DNA of 64,000 nucleotides from Notospermus geniculatus (Eukaryota; Nemertea; Pilidiophora; Heteronemertea; Lineidae), in NCBI GenBank assembly GCA_002633025.1, contig NMRB01002279.1, positions 14,152-78,151 on the forward strand, given 5' to 3'. Position numbers and translations under genes: made by a program. The notes below the pieces were generated by a model. It had not been told where the DNA came from. It saw only the letters and a program-made list of their open reading frames with translations, and did not search any database. Within the stretch, counting starts at the first letter, position 1. The number at the start of each line of letters is the position of its first letter. Shown here piece by piece: positions 25,002 through 40,000 of the stretch.

Positions 25002-28000
25002 TCAGTAATAATCATCCTCATCAGCATCTTTATCATCAGAAGCTTTATTTGCAGTCTTTATCTGTTCCTGGTTCTTGTACATTTCAGCAATCTGAATGGG
25101 AAGAAAGATCATATTACTCATACATGTTGTGATGAGAGATTTTATAGTAAATAGGTGGCAGCACTTCACTGGCGGTCCAGAACAACACAACTTCTTTCAA
25201 TAAGAAATTGACATACGAAGATAACCTAATAAATTTCATAAACCTCAATGACAAACATGACATGCCAGTGACAACTGCTGAGACAACATTGAGCTGTCCT
25301 ACCTGGGTACTAGATGTGGCTTCCTCGGGCTTTTTGTCATCACGAATCCGAAGGAATCTCGGGAATCGTAATGATATCCCCTTTTCAGGGTCAACCTGCA
25401 AGGGAATGAAGGTGATGAGGTGAAGATTGGTGTTGTGATTAACTACAAGATGGGCTGTGCCATTAACTCCTTGTAATCCGGTATCAAGCCGAGCTCAAAA
25501 TATGATCTCATGCGGCCATTATCACCACCACCCAAAGGGTAACAACACAACTCTTCGGGGCACCATACTGAGGACTCACCAAGCCAGCCGCAGCAAAATG
25601 AACCGGGGAAATGGAGAGATCGGCTGCCTTGATTTCCCACACCTGAACAGGGTCAAACCAATGATCTGGCTCAACGCTACGATCCCAACGATAGTAAGAT
25701 CGAGCTTTCTCGATCACATGTTCCTTGAAAAACTTGGAATGTTTCTCCAAATCTTCATCTTTGAAACCTGTGCCAATCTGGAAATCAAGGATAGAAAGTT
25801 ATTATTCGAGTTGGTCTTGGTGAAGGCACCCTACTTTCAAAACTGCAGTCACCTTTGGAGAAGGCACCTATTTTCTAAGCCGTCGGTCTTGGTGTAGTCA
25901 CCCTATTTTCTAACACAGAGTACAAGTATTTCACCTACTTTGCATATTGACTGGTACTCCTCATTCTCCTCATCATAACAGGCCAATAAGAATCCACCAT
26001 ATTTTCCTGTCCGTTTGCCGGTACCATGGTAACCACCAATCACGACCACGTCCAGTGTATCGCCCACACCTTCAAGGTAATCTTTCTTCAACTGCAAGCA
26101 CAAAGTAAAGTATCTTTTAGTGAGATACAGAGGAAGAGGTACCATGGTTTATGCAGCTGTCAGGGGTATGAATTTAATGCCTTTTTAATGCTTTTTAATA
26201 CCAGAAATTTCCCAAATTTAATGCTTCTTAACTCTTTCACTGCCAAACACGTACCCATACGTGTTACAATTCCCATCACTTCATTGCCAAACACGTACGT
26301 ATACTTTTGGCTCAGTTCATAAAAACTCCGCCAGATGTCACTGCGATAAGCTTACACAAGTTAGCCTTGGGTCTCGCCGAGCGAGTCAGACGATGATTTT
26401 GGTGGGCAAATGTGTGTAGGCGTAGCACCATCAATAAGAATGGCAGCCTCAATGGAGATTTGGACGCCATTTTGCTGTTGAGGGTGCAAACTACTGCTAC
26501 GTGGAGTGGGATGATTGAGAAATACCACACAGTAAAGTATAACTGTTGAGGTGTATGTAAAGAGGACAATCAAAGGAACAAAGTAAAACCAGTTTAGTGA
26601 AAATAACTCTTTCCATTTTTTATGTTGGCAATTTGCCAAAAAGGTCCGGATCTGGGCCTGGGGATGGAAACAGTCGTTTTAGGAGCTGGCAGTGAAGAGT
26701 TAAAGGCAAGATCCGTTTTTAATCTGGCCACATTGATTAAGAAAATTACATGAATTTACCAGTAAATCTTTATAAATTTATTACATGACAGTTAGCCCTC
26801 AACACTGCATGCACTAACACAATACACATATTTGCCGACTAATCAGCTTGGGCTGCCAAGCATTTGGCTGTGTACACAAAATGTACAGCAGCGTGTATTT
26901 GTACAGAGATCAGAGTGCTGCATTGATGAACGACTCCATTGTCCATGTTGTCAGCGATCCCCAGGCTTCAATTAGGAAGTAATTAGATTAGGATTAAGCC
27001 TAATTAAACAACACAAGCTGAGAAATAATCCGGTGTATTTATTTTGGAAGTGACCACAAAATCACAATTTAATGCCTTTTAATGCCATACAGTGACAAAT
27101 GTTGCAGATTTAATGACTTTTAAGGCCTTAAAAATGCAATGACGAAAAATAATGCTTTTTAATGACTTTTAATGATCCGCGGACACCATGGGTACAGAGG
27201 TACCGCTATCAACATGACACATTCACCATAGTGATGCCATGGCGTGCTTTTCAGTACATGACACCAGTGCATTAAGCACACAGTGCCATGGTTGTGTTAT
27301 GGCACATAGAATCCTGTTCTATCACAGTGAGATGGTTCAACTTACCTTCAGCCAGTTGTGTGAACGCTTGGCAATCTCATAAGTGGCATCCTTATCCAGT
27401 GTCTTCACCATAAGGCCTTCACAATTGCCTTTTATTGAGTCGTCTAAGAACTCACTGATCTGGTCTGTGTCGGTAGAATCCATGGCCGTAGCGAACATAA
27501 ATTCACCTTCTATCTCATTCAGGCACGTCCGTAGCTTCTCACGCCGCGTCCGCAGCGACTCCCGGACCAGTGATTCGCCGTTCAGGAATAGAAGATCGAA
27601 CGCATATAGGCAGACCTGGACTTTGATTTCAGATGCATCCGCATCCTGCAAAAACGAAATGAGACCAATTTCAGATGGTCGGATAAATAGTTTCAAGCAC
27701 AGTGAAAACCCTCTATTAAGGACACCCCTTGAAACCAACAGTTGTCCTCAATTGAGTGGTTTTCTGATTATGAAGGTCATAATGAATTGATGTGACCGGA
27801 TCCTTCACCTGTGGACATCAGCCCTGTTAGGCACAAACATACTGGAACAACCACGTGCCCGTTCCCCACACCATTCTAATACCAAATTCCGCGTCATAGC
27901 ATACCTTTCGTTTCCTTGTACTTAGCACCTGGAATGGTAATATATGTTTTTGTTCTCTGTCCCAAGCCACAGCCTCAGAGTCGATTATACAGGATTTTGT

Positions 28001-31000
28001 CCCCTCCTTCAATACTTTCGGCATCCGTGCGATAATATCAGGATATTTCGAGGTGTTGTTCTCGGAATTTCGACTGTAGATGTTGACAGTGCCATCCTCC
28101 AGGACATGTATCTGTAAGACAGACATTATGATGACCGGGATTATCGATTATCGCCACTGGTCACATGTTGGGCTGGCAACAACAGAACATTGAACATCCT
28201 ATATAATATTAATTACATGTATTATCATTTTGAATTGAACCAGTGTACGGATACACATACGGATCGAAATGTACACCAAATTTGCCCTCGTACAGAATTC
28301 TATCCTTATACGTACCGTACATGTACATGTATAAGGGTCCATGATAAGTCGTTGATCTTAACCTCCCTACTGTCAACATGGCTCATTGAACTGCCCCTAC
28401 ATCCAACTTGTGTTACTAACCTGTGCCCTTTCACCATCATATTTCCATTCACATGTGAAGTCTGAGTCCTCAAATCTTTTAAAGATCTCTGTGACTCCCT
28501 TAGATGGATGGGCCAACATCGGTTGGAGTGGTATACCTGGTTTGATCTTGCATTTCTCTGGTAGTTTTTCCCAACCATCCTTCAGTAAAACGGGAATGAT
28601 GGCATTGTAACTTGGGCACTCACTGAAAATGACGGCATTGGAGTTTTTAAAAGGTTCTTTTCGAATAGAGAGTGAAGTACTTGCTTGCGAGGCCTGTTTG
28701 TCACTGACCTGATAGAAAGTCATATGGTTCATGGACAAGAGAATTTGGGGACAGTCTAGTAAGGAAAAGGGAGAAGTCACATGTGATTTGATACTACAAT
28801 CTTTTATTAAAATACATTGCAATCTACAAACATATGCTATCTTCATCGATGTAAGCCACATTCCAATAAAGCATATTCACAATTACAACAGCGAATTTAA
28901 GATGAAAGGTAAGGCCCAAAGAAGTTGGTGATAAAAAATTCAAAAGTTTTTGGTTCTGAAACTACTGTACTTAAAATCAGAGGATACACAACACAAAACT
29001 AAGATTTTAAAGGATTAAAACAATCATGGCACTTTTCCAGAATACTTTCATAAATTATACATGTACTGCAAAACACCAACAATATTCTGGAGTAATAATT
29101 CTTAAACAGTTTCCACCGAATAGGCCTACCAGGGTACACGAAAGCAATCAAAAATTACATACCAGACGACAGCACTACCAAACAAGGCACGGTAGAAACC
29201 CTAACCAGGACCCTCTGCGAAAACACACGAAGTGGATACCAAGCGTTGCAGAATCAACATGCAGCATCACGATGCTCATTTAAATGTCTACGTGAACAAT
29301 TATATGCCATGGGTCATGGGATGTATATCCACCTTTAAAACAACACTCCGATCATGTGAATAGTTCTCTAACAAATGATCCAGCTTCATAAGTTTGTACT
29401 TTTTTGCGTTATTCTGCAGGCAGTCCACAAAGTTGTCTGAGTCTGCACGTTGCAGTTCAAAGACAAAGTGTTTTACATACGGTACCTGGTCATCATCACG
29501 AAGGTCCAAGACGGTGACGGTACAGAGTCCGCTGAATGGGAATGAAAGCTGATCATCGTGTTCACCTTTGAGAAGAACAACGGCAATGGTTGAAAACGCT
29601 TCCGAATTGTCGTTCTCCAAATCGCTGAGATTTATTGCTAGAGCAAACTTGTAGGCATGACCATTGGATCCAACGTGAAACGGCTGGCTACGGAAAGCGT
29701 CCCCTTCCGGCAGCGATATCCGCCAGAATAAGTTCCCACCATTGTCACCTGGTGTCGCTGCTCCCTGGAATGATTGGATTTGCTCCCTTTGAGTGGCACT
29801 TTCAGCGAGGACTTGGTTTAATCGGTGTTTCAGTATGTCAATTTCACCCTCTTGGTAATAAAGCTTGTTTTCAGCTGCCGTTAACTTTTCACACACTAAC
29901 GTCAAATGCTGGTTAAGAGTCTCGTCGTAATGTTTCTGCATATCCTTCCGGAAGGCAGCAAAATCGCATCCCTGAGAGTAAAACCGACAGTGGATGGTGA
30001 CGTTTGGACAGTCACCATGGACAGAATCGAGGTGGTCGCCGAGGTTTTCCCGTATAACATCTGGCCGATTACAGTAACTGCACGTGACGGGAAACTTACG
30101 ACAAGCGAGGATCATGTGTTTGAGAGAATCACCAACTTTGATATCCTCGTCGCAGAGTTTGCATGCCTCTAATCGATTCGGGCAAGTTTGCACGTGTTCC
30201 TGCATGTTCAGTCTCGAGCAAGATCTTTCACATCCGAGCGGGCATTTCTCAGTGACGTATTCACATGCAGAAAGATGGGCAGCTAAACCGCGATATTCAC
30301 CACCCCAGGAGCAGTTCTCTTCCTTGTGTGGACACGAGACAGTTAAGGACAGGAGTTCACGTTTAAACGCAGCATCGTCAAATACATCCTTGTGAGTCGA
30401 CAGCCAAGTATTATCCACGGGACATTTGGTACGAAAATGATCACCAGCTGATCTCCCAAAGCACTGACGACAGAATCGGTGGCCGCATTTCGTTTGGACG
30501 GGTTCCTTCAGGATGGACAGACAGACAGGACAGATGTACTTTTTGTCAATTTCCGGTTCGGTATTCGAAGCTGGCATCGAGTGATCTCTTGGAGGAGTTG
30601 CTGTGGCCATGATAGGTTGAGGTCAGAGGTCACGGCCTAGATCCTTTGATGTTGTGAATGAATTCCGAAGCAGGGGCAGAAAAGTCCCTTCAAACTTCCC
30701 ACCAGACAAAAAACCAAAAACTGACTGCAACTCCAAGGAGTGTGTTCACACAGGACCACACAAAACAGTTTGACAAGTTCTGCACATGGGTGCCTCTATA
30801 TACACCCAGGAATCCAAGCCAACCAACTGAACAGAACTCAGTTATGTAACCAATGTAATAGACCATTACCAGGAGTTGATTGAACTCCACTTGACAACAT
30901 GGCTGTGGTGAATGATCATGTTCATCCAAGCAGAGAACACCAAACAACTCACCAATTGACACAAACTGACCAATTCACAAACAAGGTGTGACTGATTATA

Positions 31001-34000
31001 AACCAAGTAATCATTCATTCTTTATGGTAATTAGCATACCTCTGTGAATACACATTACTCAGTAATTCTCACCATGGAGGTCTTTATTATACCACCATGT
31101 TCTCACATACCTTCTCTTCTCTGCCTATCTAAAAATGCCATTCAAGAACTTATAATTCTCACCTGTATGTTGTTTTGATGGTAAGAACAGCCTCGTCTAA
31201 TCTCTTCTTGAGGGTATCAGCAGAGAGGCCTTGGCCAGCATTCAGGGTTTTAGGGGGATATTCTAGAAATGGAAGATATTATGTTTGGTAAACATGGACA
31301 ATAAAGTGACTCAGGACAGAAAATGGAATTTCAAGTATAGAAACAACTAGGCCTACGCAGACGATACACAGTATGCCTACCTTGACCTGGAGGTGTAAGG
31401 ACAACAGCATGACCTAGTGCCACCAGAACAGATTGTTCTGCAAGGCCTATCCTGAGCTTCCCTCCCAGACATCTGATGAGGTATCGTGCTTCTGCGTATC
31501 GGCAGGCTATGAACATGGACTTGATCCTGTCAATTTTCTTGTTCATCACCTGTTGAAGAAATCCAAAGGTACCCGGTACTCACTTTTAAGCTATCAGAAC
31601 TGGAAATCAAATCGATCTGATTTGGCAGCAAAAACAGCAGAACCGCCATTGAATTGAAATTGCTATGATTACTCACAGCATTCCCAGTCATGACAGCTAT
31701 TTCCTTTAACTTGTTGAACACGGACTGAGCCATCAGTTTGGGAGGTGCAAACATTGTTCTTTGGTTGCTGCGACTGGTCTGAAAGACAGAATTTGAATAT
31801 GTTTTATTATGATTACATGTTGAGCAAGGAGACTTCAGGTTGTAGTATGCTAGGGTTAGACTTCAGCCAGACTTTTCTCAATGCTTCAAACAGAGAAAGT
31901 CTAATTTCAGCTATATTTTAGGCTAAGTTGGACCCCAGCATACGGCCCTTTGTCTCATCAAAGCGAGTGTCTGCTTTTGTCAATCACGCTTAACCAGAGC
32001 TGCCAATTTCTACCAAAACACGAAGTACAGGTACTAAAGGGGTTTTAGATAAAATAGAAGCACAAATTTAGGCGTACCTCGGCAACCAATCCCAAGTCTC
32101 CCTTATTCTGAGCGTCATTTTTTATCTTGTCCACACTCCTGCCCGTAGCCTGAGCGATGGCTCTCATAAGGATGGTCTCTCCAAGGCCTAGCTCGACACC
32201 CTCGTAGGCCGGTGCTAGTTTGTTGAGGCAGAGGTAGAGACAGGGGAGGAGATCGTCGGGAGAGAGGACGATGATTGACCGAAACAGGTTGCAGAGACAT
32301 TCAATGTTCTTGAGCCTGCAACACCGACAAAACCACATCGATAGATTTCGGGCAGATTGGTAAAATTTGCAACGGCATCAAGTGACAGCACTACAGAAGT
32401 AAACTGTAGTGTCAGTAGTTGATGCCATCATCATGATCATACACTTGTACAGTAGTTGATGCCGTCACAAATTCTACATGTTCCCCAAAACTGATCTTCA
32501 TGGAATCATTTCAAGCATGAGAAGTTGTTCTTCAGTCAGTCTGAAGATGGCAGCACTGCAGACTGCTCATTCCTGGCAAGAGCTGACGACAGCAGATGAA
32601 CTGAAATGATGACTGAAAGTCACTTAGAGGAATTCTTCAGGCAAAATTCAAAGAGCAATGTCTCTCTTCTTTCTTCAGGTAGGCCCTATGAAGTGTACAA
32701 AGGGAAAAATGAGTACGACACTCACCTTGAGCTTTGAGGTTCAATATACTCAAAAGTTTTGGCACAGGCCAAGTACGGCACCCTGAAAGTTGATTCACAG
32801 AATCAGTAAGTTCATACACCACTCAAAGACGTTTGTGATACTTCTCCAAATGAAGAGTTGAGGTAGGTACCCATCAAGGTGAGAATAGTTATGATCTGTG
32901 GTCAAACATACTTTTCTCCTCTTTTCCAGAAAGCATCATTGATGGGGTGGTACTTGGAAGCTGTGGGATTGTAGTTCTTGCCATCATCACCACTTGTACT
33001 TGTCTTCGCTGGACCGCCAAAGAAACTGCAAAGAGACAATGAAAGAGGGATCTTTATTGGCTGGATTTGATTCTGTACCGGTATTAACCCTTCGCTGCTG
33101 GCTCCATACTGAAAAACGGAGTCAATTTTTGTTAGTTTTACTCCCAGAATTTGATAGGAGACACTGGTATTAGTGATGTTGATCACAGAAGTCAATCTCT
33201 CACATCAAGTCCATGAAATACTCAAGTATCTTGCCACAATTTTGTACGGTACCCACTCTATAAAGAGTATTTTCAAATGAAAACTTTCACTGCGATGGTG
33301 GATCTGTGATTCTTGCCTTGGGCTCATTTCCACAAGAAAACAGTTACCGTTCATTTGAAACAGTCAATATCGAACATGACGGAGCAGAGATCACGATCAC
33401 ATTCCCTTTTGATCTTAATACTACAAATCTCCAATAGACAGCTCCATCGACAATTAGCCGTATGTGGATCTTTTTTCCAGAAACCCTACCCCCAGTTTCT
33501 CTTTTTCCATCAAGATCTTGATCAACAATACACGAGATTTCTTTGACTTGTGTCTACGACAAAAAGACCCCTATCAATATCACCAGTGGCCGGTACCATT
33601 TCTTTAATCCTTGCATCAATATGGCCTCTATTGATCGTGGCACAGTGTCCTTTGTACTTTTTTCGTTTCTTTATCACAATAAGAAGTCATACAATATACT
33701 AAAGCTGTACCCCGATACGTTTCACTCAATATTCCTATTATGACAATTTTGTTTGTGTTGGTCTTTTTTCTAAGATGGTATACATCGAGTTAGCATCCCT
33801 TGGACCAAAGGCAACTCTCCACCGATCCTACAGCACGGCCAATCAGATTCAGAGTCGTACTGCGATGAGATGAGGGACGTCTCCCTTTCAACAGAAGGAT
33901 AAGATAATCCACCGCACAATTTTTTAGCTCCACTGACATGGGAATCGACAGGGGTGGATCCACAATTTCAGAAAAGAGGGAGGGGGCGCACTATGCTAGA

Positions 34001-37000
34001 AACATTGAAATTTGTGGTGAATTTCAATGATTTGCTCCAAATTTCAGAATTTCACAGTCAATTTTACAGATTTGTTGGCCGAAAGGGGGGCGTGTGCCGG
34101 GTGCCCCCCCCCTGGATCCGCGCCTGATCGAAATGAGCCAAAATGTTGGATCAGTCGATGTTTTTTTTAAGTCAGTTTTGCTAAGTACACAATGTGTTAT
34201 GAAATGACAGAATGATCTCATGTCATTCTAGAAGTCAAATGTCTGATGTAGAAGGCACGCCAGAATGCCGTCAGGGCTGAGTATCCGATACATCAGAAGA
34301 GTGGTAATATTGATGAAGTGTCAAGGAAGACGCCACATCAGATATCTCGGATTTAGCAGCAGATGAAGATATTTGTGCAAGTATGATAGATGCTGACTGC
34401 ATCTTATCGTAATGTCGATTTCCTTGGGTTGCCAACTCGAACGAATTGGTGAAAATTCCGTCACACGCTCAGCTTTATCGACAGAAAACAACAATAGTTT
34501 GACGAGCTCCTGACACAAAGTGGGGTCTCATCCTCTAACCATAAGGCAACACAGATAAATACTTCCTCCAGACATTGCCAGATCCATCATCCATCGAGGC
34601 TTACCCGTGACAATCAGGGGCTGGCCACTCCAGACAAAATCATCCGCGATAACAATGGCTGATTAACTCCACCGCAATTACTTCAAGTGCGAATCATTCC
34701 CTTCCCCCTAACTCGGCCTGTCTAATCAACAACGCCATAAATTAACGACTCTTGCACGCGGGACTCCCAACAGCACCGCAGTAAAACACAAACTGGTTAA
34801 AGTCTTAATCGATACGGAACGTTACAAGGACTAGGACGGATATCACCGCGCTAGGCAAGACGGAGACAAGATCTGAGAAGATTGCATCCAGTTAAGACGT
34901 CAGGATGAACATCTTGTACAGGGTAAGTTAACTCTTTTCCTTGCAAATACTGAAACATTTCGACTATGACTGACTGAAATGCTCCTTTCGTCTTTGGAGT
35001 CAATGCCAATGAAAGCTTGGAATGCAGGGACCTTGGAACTATAAAATGTTACCAAGAAGGCCTGGAACTGGCCAAATTGTCCACTTTTCTTAAGAATTTT
35101 CTGTTACATCAGTACCCAGAACAGTGCAATTGAGATTTTTGTAAGTTTCAGCTAAAGAACAATGGTAGCTCAAATGCTGGAATTGATTTTTAATGAATTT
35201 TATTTTTTTAAGTATCGGGGGTCACATTTTGGGCAACCCAAGAACCATCTGTTCTACACAAAATAACATTTACAAAGCCTCTTGCGATACGACGAACACA
35301 AACTGCCAAGCCTATTATTTAGCTGTATTCTGGGAACTGACTGCAGACGACAGAACGATGAACAGATTTGATAAGAATTTTAGATTATAACAACTGAATA
35401 AACATAAACATATTATGATGACCGGGTATTATATCAATTTTTTAGAATGAAAAGCTGTTGATTTATAAGTTTAAGACAAAATATGTTGCAGTTTTTGAGA
35501 TTACACTACAGTCTAAGTAGTGCAAGTGCAGACTGAAACAGTTTGTAGAGTCAACTATCAGTCAGAAGTGAATGCCTGAAGCAAGTTTCCAAAATGTAAT
35601 CAAAGTGAACCCATCACAGTTGACACTACGATGGTCGGGGTACATGTATCATTCGACCAACTGGCTAATTTGATTAGATTTAGGTTTCCACTCGGTTGCC
35701 TTGCAACATGATTAGTGGGCGTCATTCATTAGAGAATTGCACTAGTTTGGGGTTCGTCACCTTGATTTTCTCAACAAAAGGGAAGGACGGTTTAAAACAA
35801 AAGAGGGATATAAGATGACAAAACCAGGGATGAATTAGTTTGATTCAAGTCATGGAAACTGCTCTAATAATTTGGTAGTTCAACATGTTCAAGGGTTAAG
35901 TATTACTGGCAGCTGAAACTCCTTCAAGGGACTCTCACCCAAATCACGAGAGCCGTCACCTTCTGTCTTATTGATTCTCATCGTCAATACAGTCCAAGAC
36001 CACCAGCCCCTTCTTCATAAACGGTAATTTTATTCATTGCCTTCGAAACAGGATCTCAGACGGGAGGAACTTGCACTACTTCTTAAATCTAGGTATTCAT
36101 TTTTGCATATCTGATGTGCGCCGTTCAAATTCTCACAAAGGAGAAAACTAGTTTTTAATTTCAATTTGCAATTTCACAGGAAAGCGAGGCACATACAGAA
36201 CTGTGATCTGCATAAAGATCTGTAAGATACACATACTCTTTGATATTTTAATATAATCATTGAAATGGAAGTTCCCGCAGAACTCAACATCTTCAAACTC
36301 TCGAACAAGAATTCAAAGGCACATGAATTGAGAACAGCTTATAGTCAATAGTAGAGTGTTTTCCTTTCCGATTCGGACTGGAAGCCAGCCAGTCACTCTT
36401 AGTTTTAGCTCGGAAGTCGAGGTATTCAAACAGTGGTTTTTGGATTATTAGGCCAGGATGTGGTTCACTCCGACTGTTCTGGTGAGATGTCTTCAGATTT
36501 ATCAAATGTATTTTTCAAATTTGAAATCATCACTGTTTGTCAGGTTTTTTATTAGGATTCAATGCGTTTCATTTGGAGTGAGGAAATTTTTGGCGAAACT
36601 TTCATAGGATACTACGTCATCTACGTATTTCATTTCAGTAAACCGAAATTCCTCTTCCTTCGATAGTTTTGAAGTTTTTTCTTATTTCCAGTTCCAGATT
36701 GTAACCTTCCTGTCCCTATGTCTGCTGACGATGGGAGGAAAGGGCATCACCAACGTCCTCGGCAACATCCTAGGACCAGAGGGCAAAACAGGCGAGGAGA
36801 ATGCAGACAAGACCTGCGTCACTGATACATGTAAATGCTTCCAAGGGCCAGCAGGAGCTCCTGGTGTACCCGGAGTGCCAGGGATGCACGGGACAAGGGG
36901 GAGAGATGGACTGAAGGGAGAGAAGGGCCAACTTGGGGAGCCTGGCCTACCAGGGAGTATAGGTAAGTGAAATTCATCAATTAACTGTACCCAAGATGAT

Positions 37001-40000
37001 TCGGATGGCAATGAACAAAGATGTTTTTGTGATGGCCCGGAGGCAGATAACTGAATTACCAAATGTCTTCTCTAGGTCTAGGCCTACTTTGTTTTGTGTT
37101 TTTACGCACAAACTCAACTGGCTCTCTTTGGGCAACTCAACAGCCGAAAAACTGTGGGCAGTCGTTCGAGTCATTGGTCCCAGCGTAACAAGCCCGACTG
37201 AAATCAACAATCCATATGGTGAATTGCATGTTGAGCCAACTTGCAAATGGAGAAGTGCCTTTTAGTCAGTTTTAACAGCCACATCATATTTGCTGGTTTT
37301 TCAGGAGAACCTGGCCAAGCTGGCAACCGTGGCAAAAAGGGCAACAAAGGGGACATGGGTGAGAAAGGTGAACAAGGCTACAAGGGCGAGAAAGGGGAAC
37401 CAGGCACCCCTGGCTATAATGGACTGAAGGGTAGCAAGGGGGAGCCAGGACAGAGCGCAGGGGCAAAGATTGCCTTCTCTGCAGCACGAGGCAAGAAGTT
37501 AGGACCAGTAAGTCAGGATACGATAGTGACATTTGATAGGATTTTTTCAAACATTGGCGATGGTTTCGATGTGTACACGTCACATTTCGTTTGTCGTCAC
37601 AACGGGACTTACATCTTCATGACGCACATTCTGGGACAGAACAACTTAGACGCATTCGCTTGGATAATGGTGAACAAGAATCATCAACTGCCGCTTCACG
37701 GTGACGGACGTGCCGGGTACGGTACAGGGAGTAACACCATTATTCTGCATCTAAATATGGAGGACCATGTTTGGATTCAGTTGAGTAAGGGATCCGGACT
37801 ACTCAATGATTATTCCACATTTTCAGGATACATGATTTTTGAAGATTAGGTTGTGACTGCTTCGTGCATTTTTTTCGTTTTTAAGAAAGGATTACCAGAA
37901 CAGAGGGCATTTTCTTCTACAGGCCTATTAGTGGGGACAGGCCGAACAGGAATAAGAGAAGCACTTGGCTTATGTGAACTTCATTTTTAGGGCAGTTTTC
38001 ATTTCATTACAACAAGTTCTATTCCACGTTCATTACATTAGTTCAACTCGCACTGAGTACTACCGGTACTGGTGCCCTCATTGGTGAAGTCATTCAGTGA
38101 CTGTCCAATCATGCAACAACACACACACCGCATCACGAAAGAGAGGTACATACTGGAACCTCTCTATCAAGGATACCTTTGCAATTGTCCTTAATAGAGA
38201 GGCGTCCTGACTGTAGTTGTCAAAACGAGAAGAATGGGACTGAAACTCAGTGTTCTGAGTATTGAGCTGTCCGCCTGACAGAGGTGTCCAATAAGGGAGG
38301 TTCCATTCCACACTGAACAGCTTAGTGATAGCATTAGCCATCTCTCACTGTACAACAAGTTTTATTGTATTTCTTAATGGGAATCGGGAATCGAACCTAC
38401 GCTTTTTATTTGTATCCACGTAAAATCGACGTTCAATGTTGTTTGTACAGTTTACTGATGTGAATGTTTTTTCAAAAAAATTTGCACTTCTCAGTTTGAT
38501 TGAGAACTGAAATACGATGATGTTGATGAAGAGTTTGAGAGCGTTTTCAAACAAGGAGAAATAGGACACCAAGTTCTAGGAGGTGATAATGGGTGCATAA
38601 GGAGGAGGCCATTCCATTGTGTTCTTGTCTTCTGATTGTTGAGTCAACACGGCCCCTGATGTTTCATGGGTTACGTTTCCTGGTATTTACTAAATCGCCA
38701 TGGAGAAGTCCTCAGCAAGCTATGGGATATTTTGTAAAAGACGGATTTAACCCTCATGGAAGTGCCAGGGGCAACGATCATCAACTTTGAAAAACAAAAA
38801 CTCAAAAGCTCCTTGCATTGTATCTGCAAGGCACTTTCTTTTCCTAGGTTTCGGCAAAAAACTCTGAATTCATGAGACACAGAGAATCAAGACGAACAAG
38901 ACAGAGCACTGTCAGACTGTCTGAAACCTGATAATCCCAGCCTTTTCTCAGTGAGAGCCGTTTCTTTTGGACAACTCTAGAACGTTGCTTCCAACACATC
39001 AAGGATTTGTACAGTCATGTATTGTTGTTTCTTTGTCATTTTAAAAATACATGTAAAATCATTTCGGAGGTCGTCTCTTTCTTTTAACAGACGTTGCCGA
39101 GAAGGATCCACGTAGAATTTGTCACAACTGTCTACCCCACTTACAGCTGTTCCTCGGTACTAAAGGGTTCAGAATCACTTGACACCTAAAATCACAGCAA
39201 TCAGATCCCTTTAAAGCAGTCAAACTCTTCTATTGTTCTGATAATCAAGTTAGTCTAATCCCTTCAATGACACTGACAGACTGTTGGCACTTCCAATCAG
39301 GCCGATTATGAGTCATTGTGTGGAGGTGCCACAATCAGTGTCACATCCTCACAACCCCTTTGTGCTGGGGATTAGAGTTTATCTCTTTGAAAAGTCACTA
39401 CGCCAGATGAAATCATGGACAGTATTCAGTAATTAAACAAGCATTGTCAAGAGTATCACATGACCATCAAGCTGCATGCAGGTTGTTTAAAACGAAATTG
39501 ACATCACCAGGCAATACCCGTTCATGGGGGAACTGCTAAATTCAGGAGACGCGTCAGGTCATTAGGAGCACTTGGCAATACTTGTTCTGTGGAGGAACTG
39601 GTAAATTCATGTGAGCGCTTGGGACGTATGACGTCATACCCGTTCAAGTGGCATAATGATGTCATTTCGTCACATGACGTTGCCAACATCACGGATGATG
39701 CGACGGAAATCTCGATGACATCGTGACATCAAAAGGCCTTGAACAGCATTGTTATTTTCGTTAATATCTCACTATTTCGAAAACCATAAGTCATATCAAA
39801 ATTAGGGCTTCGTAAGGACACTTCCCAGGTCTGTCTGCATGTGCACACCAAGTTTGGGGGCGATCCGTTCGACAGTCTCGGAGAAAATTGCGAACAAACA
39901 CAGAAACAAACTCTTGTCAAATTTTATTATAATGCCTGGCCAGAGAAATATTGTTTGAATGACAAGGATTTCTACGGGAACTCCAGTTTCCTCCTGCCAC

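Noticed and set aside
25457-25897. 146-codon plus-strand frame
   Set aside because: It is antisense to a well-supported LIG1 exon (25580-25777) and has no domain.
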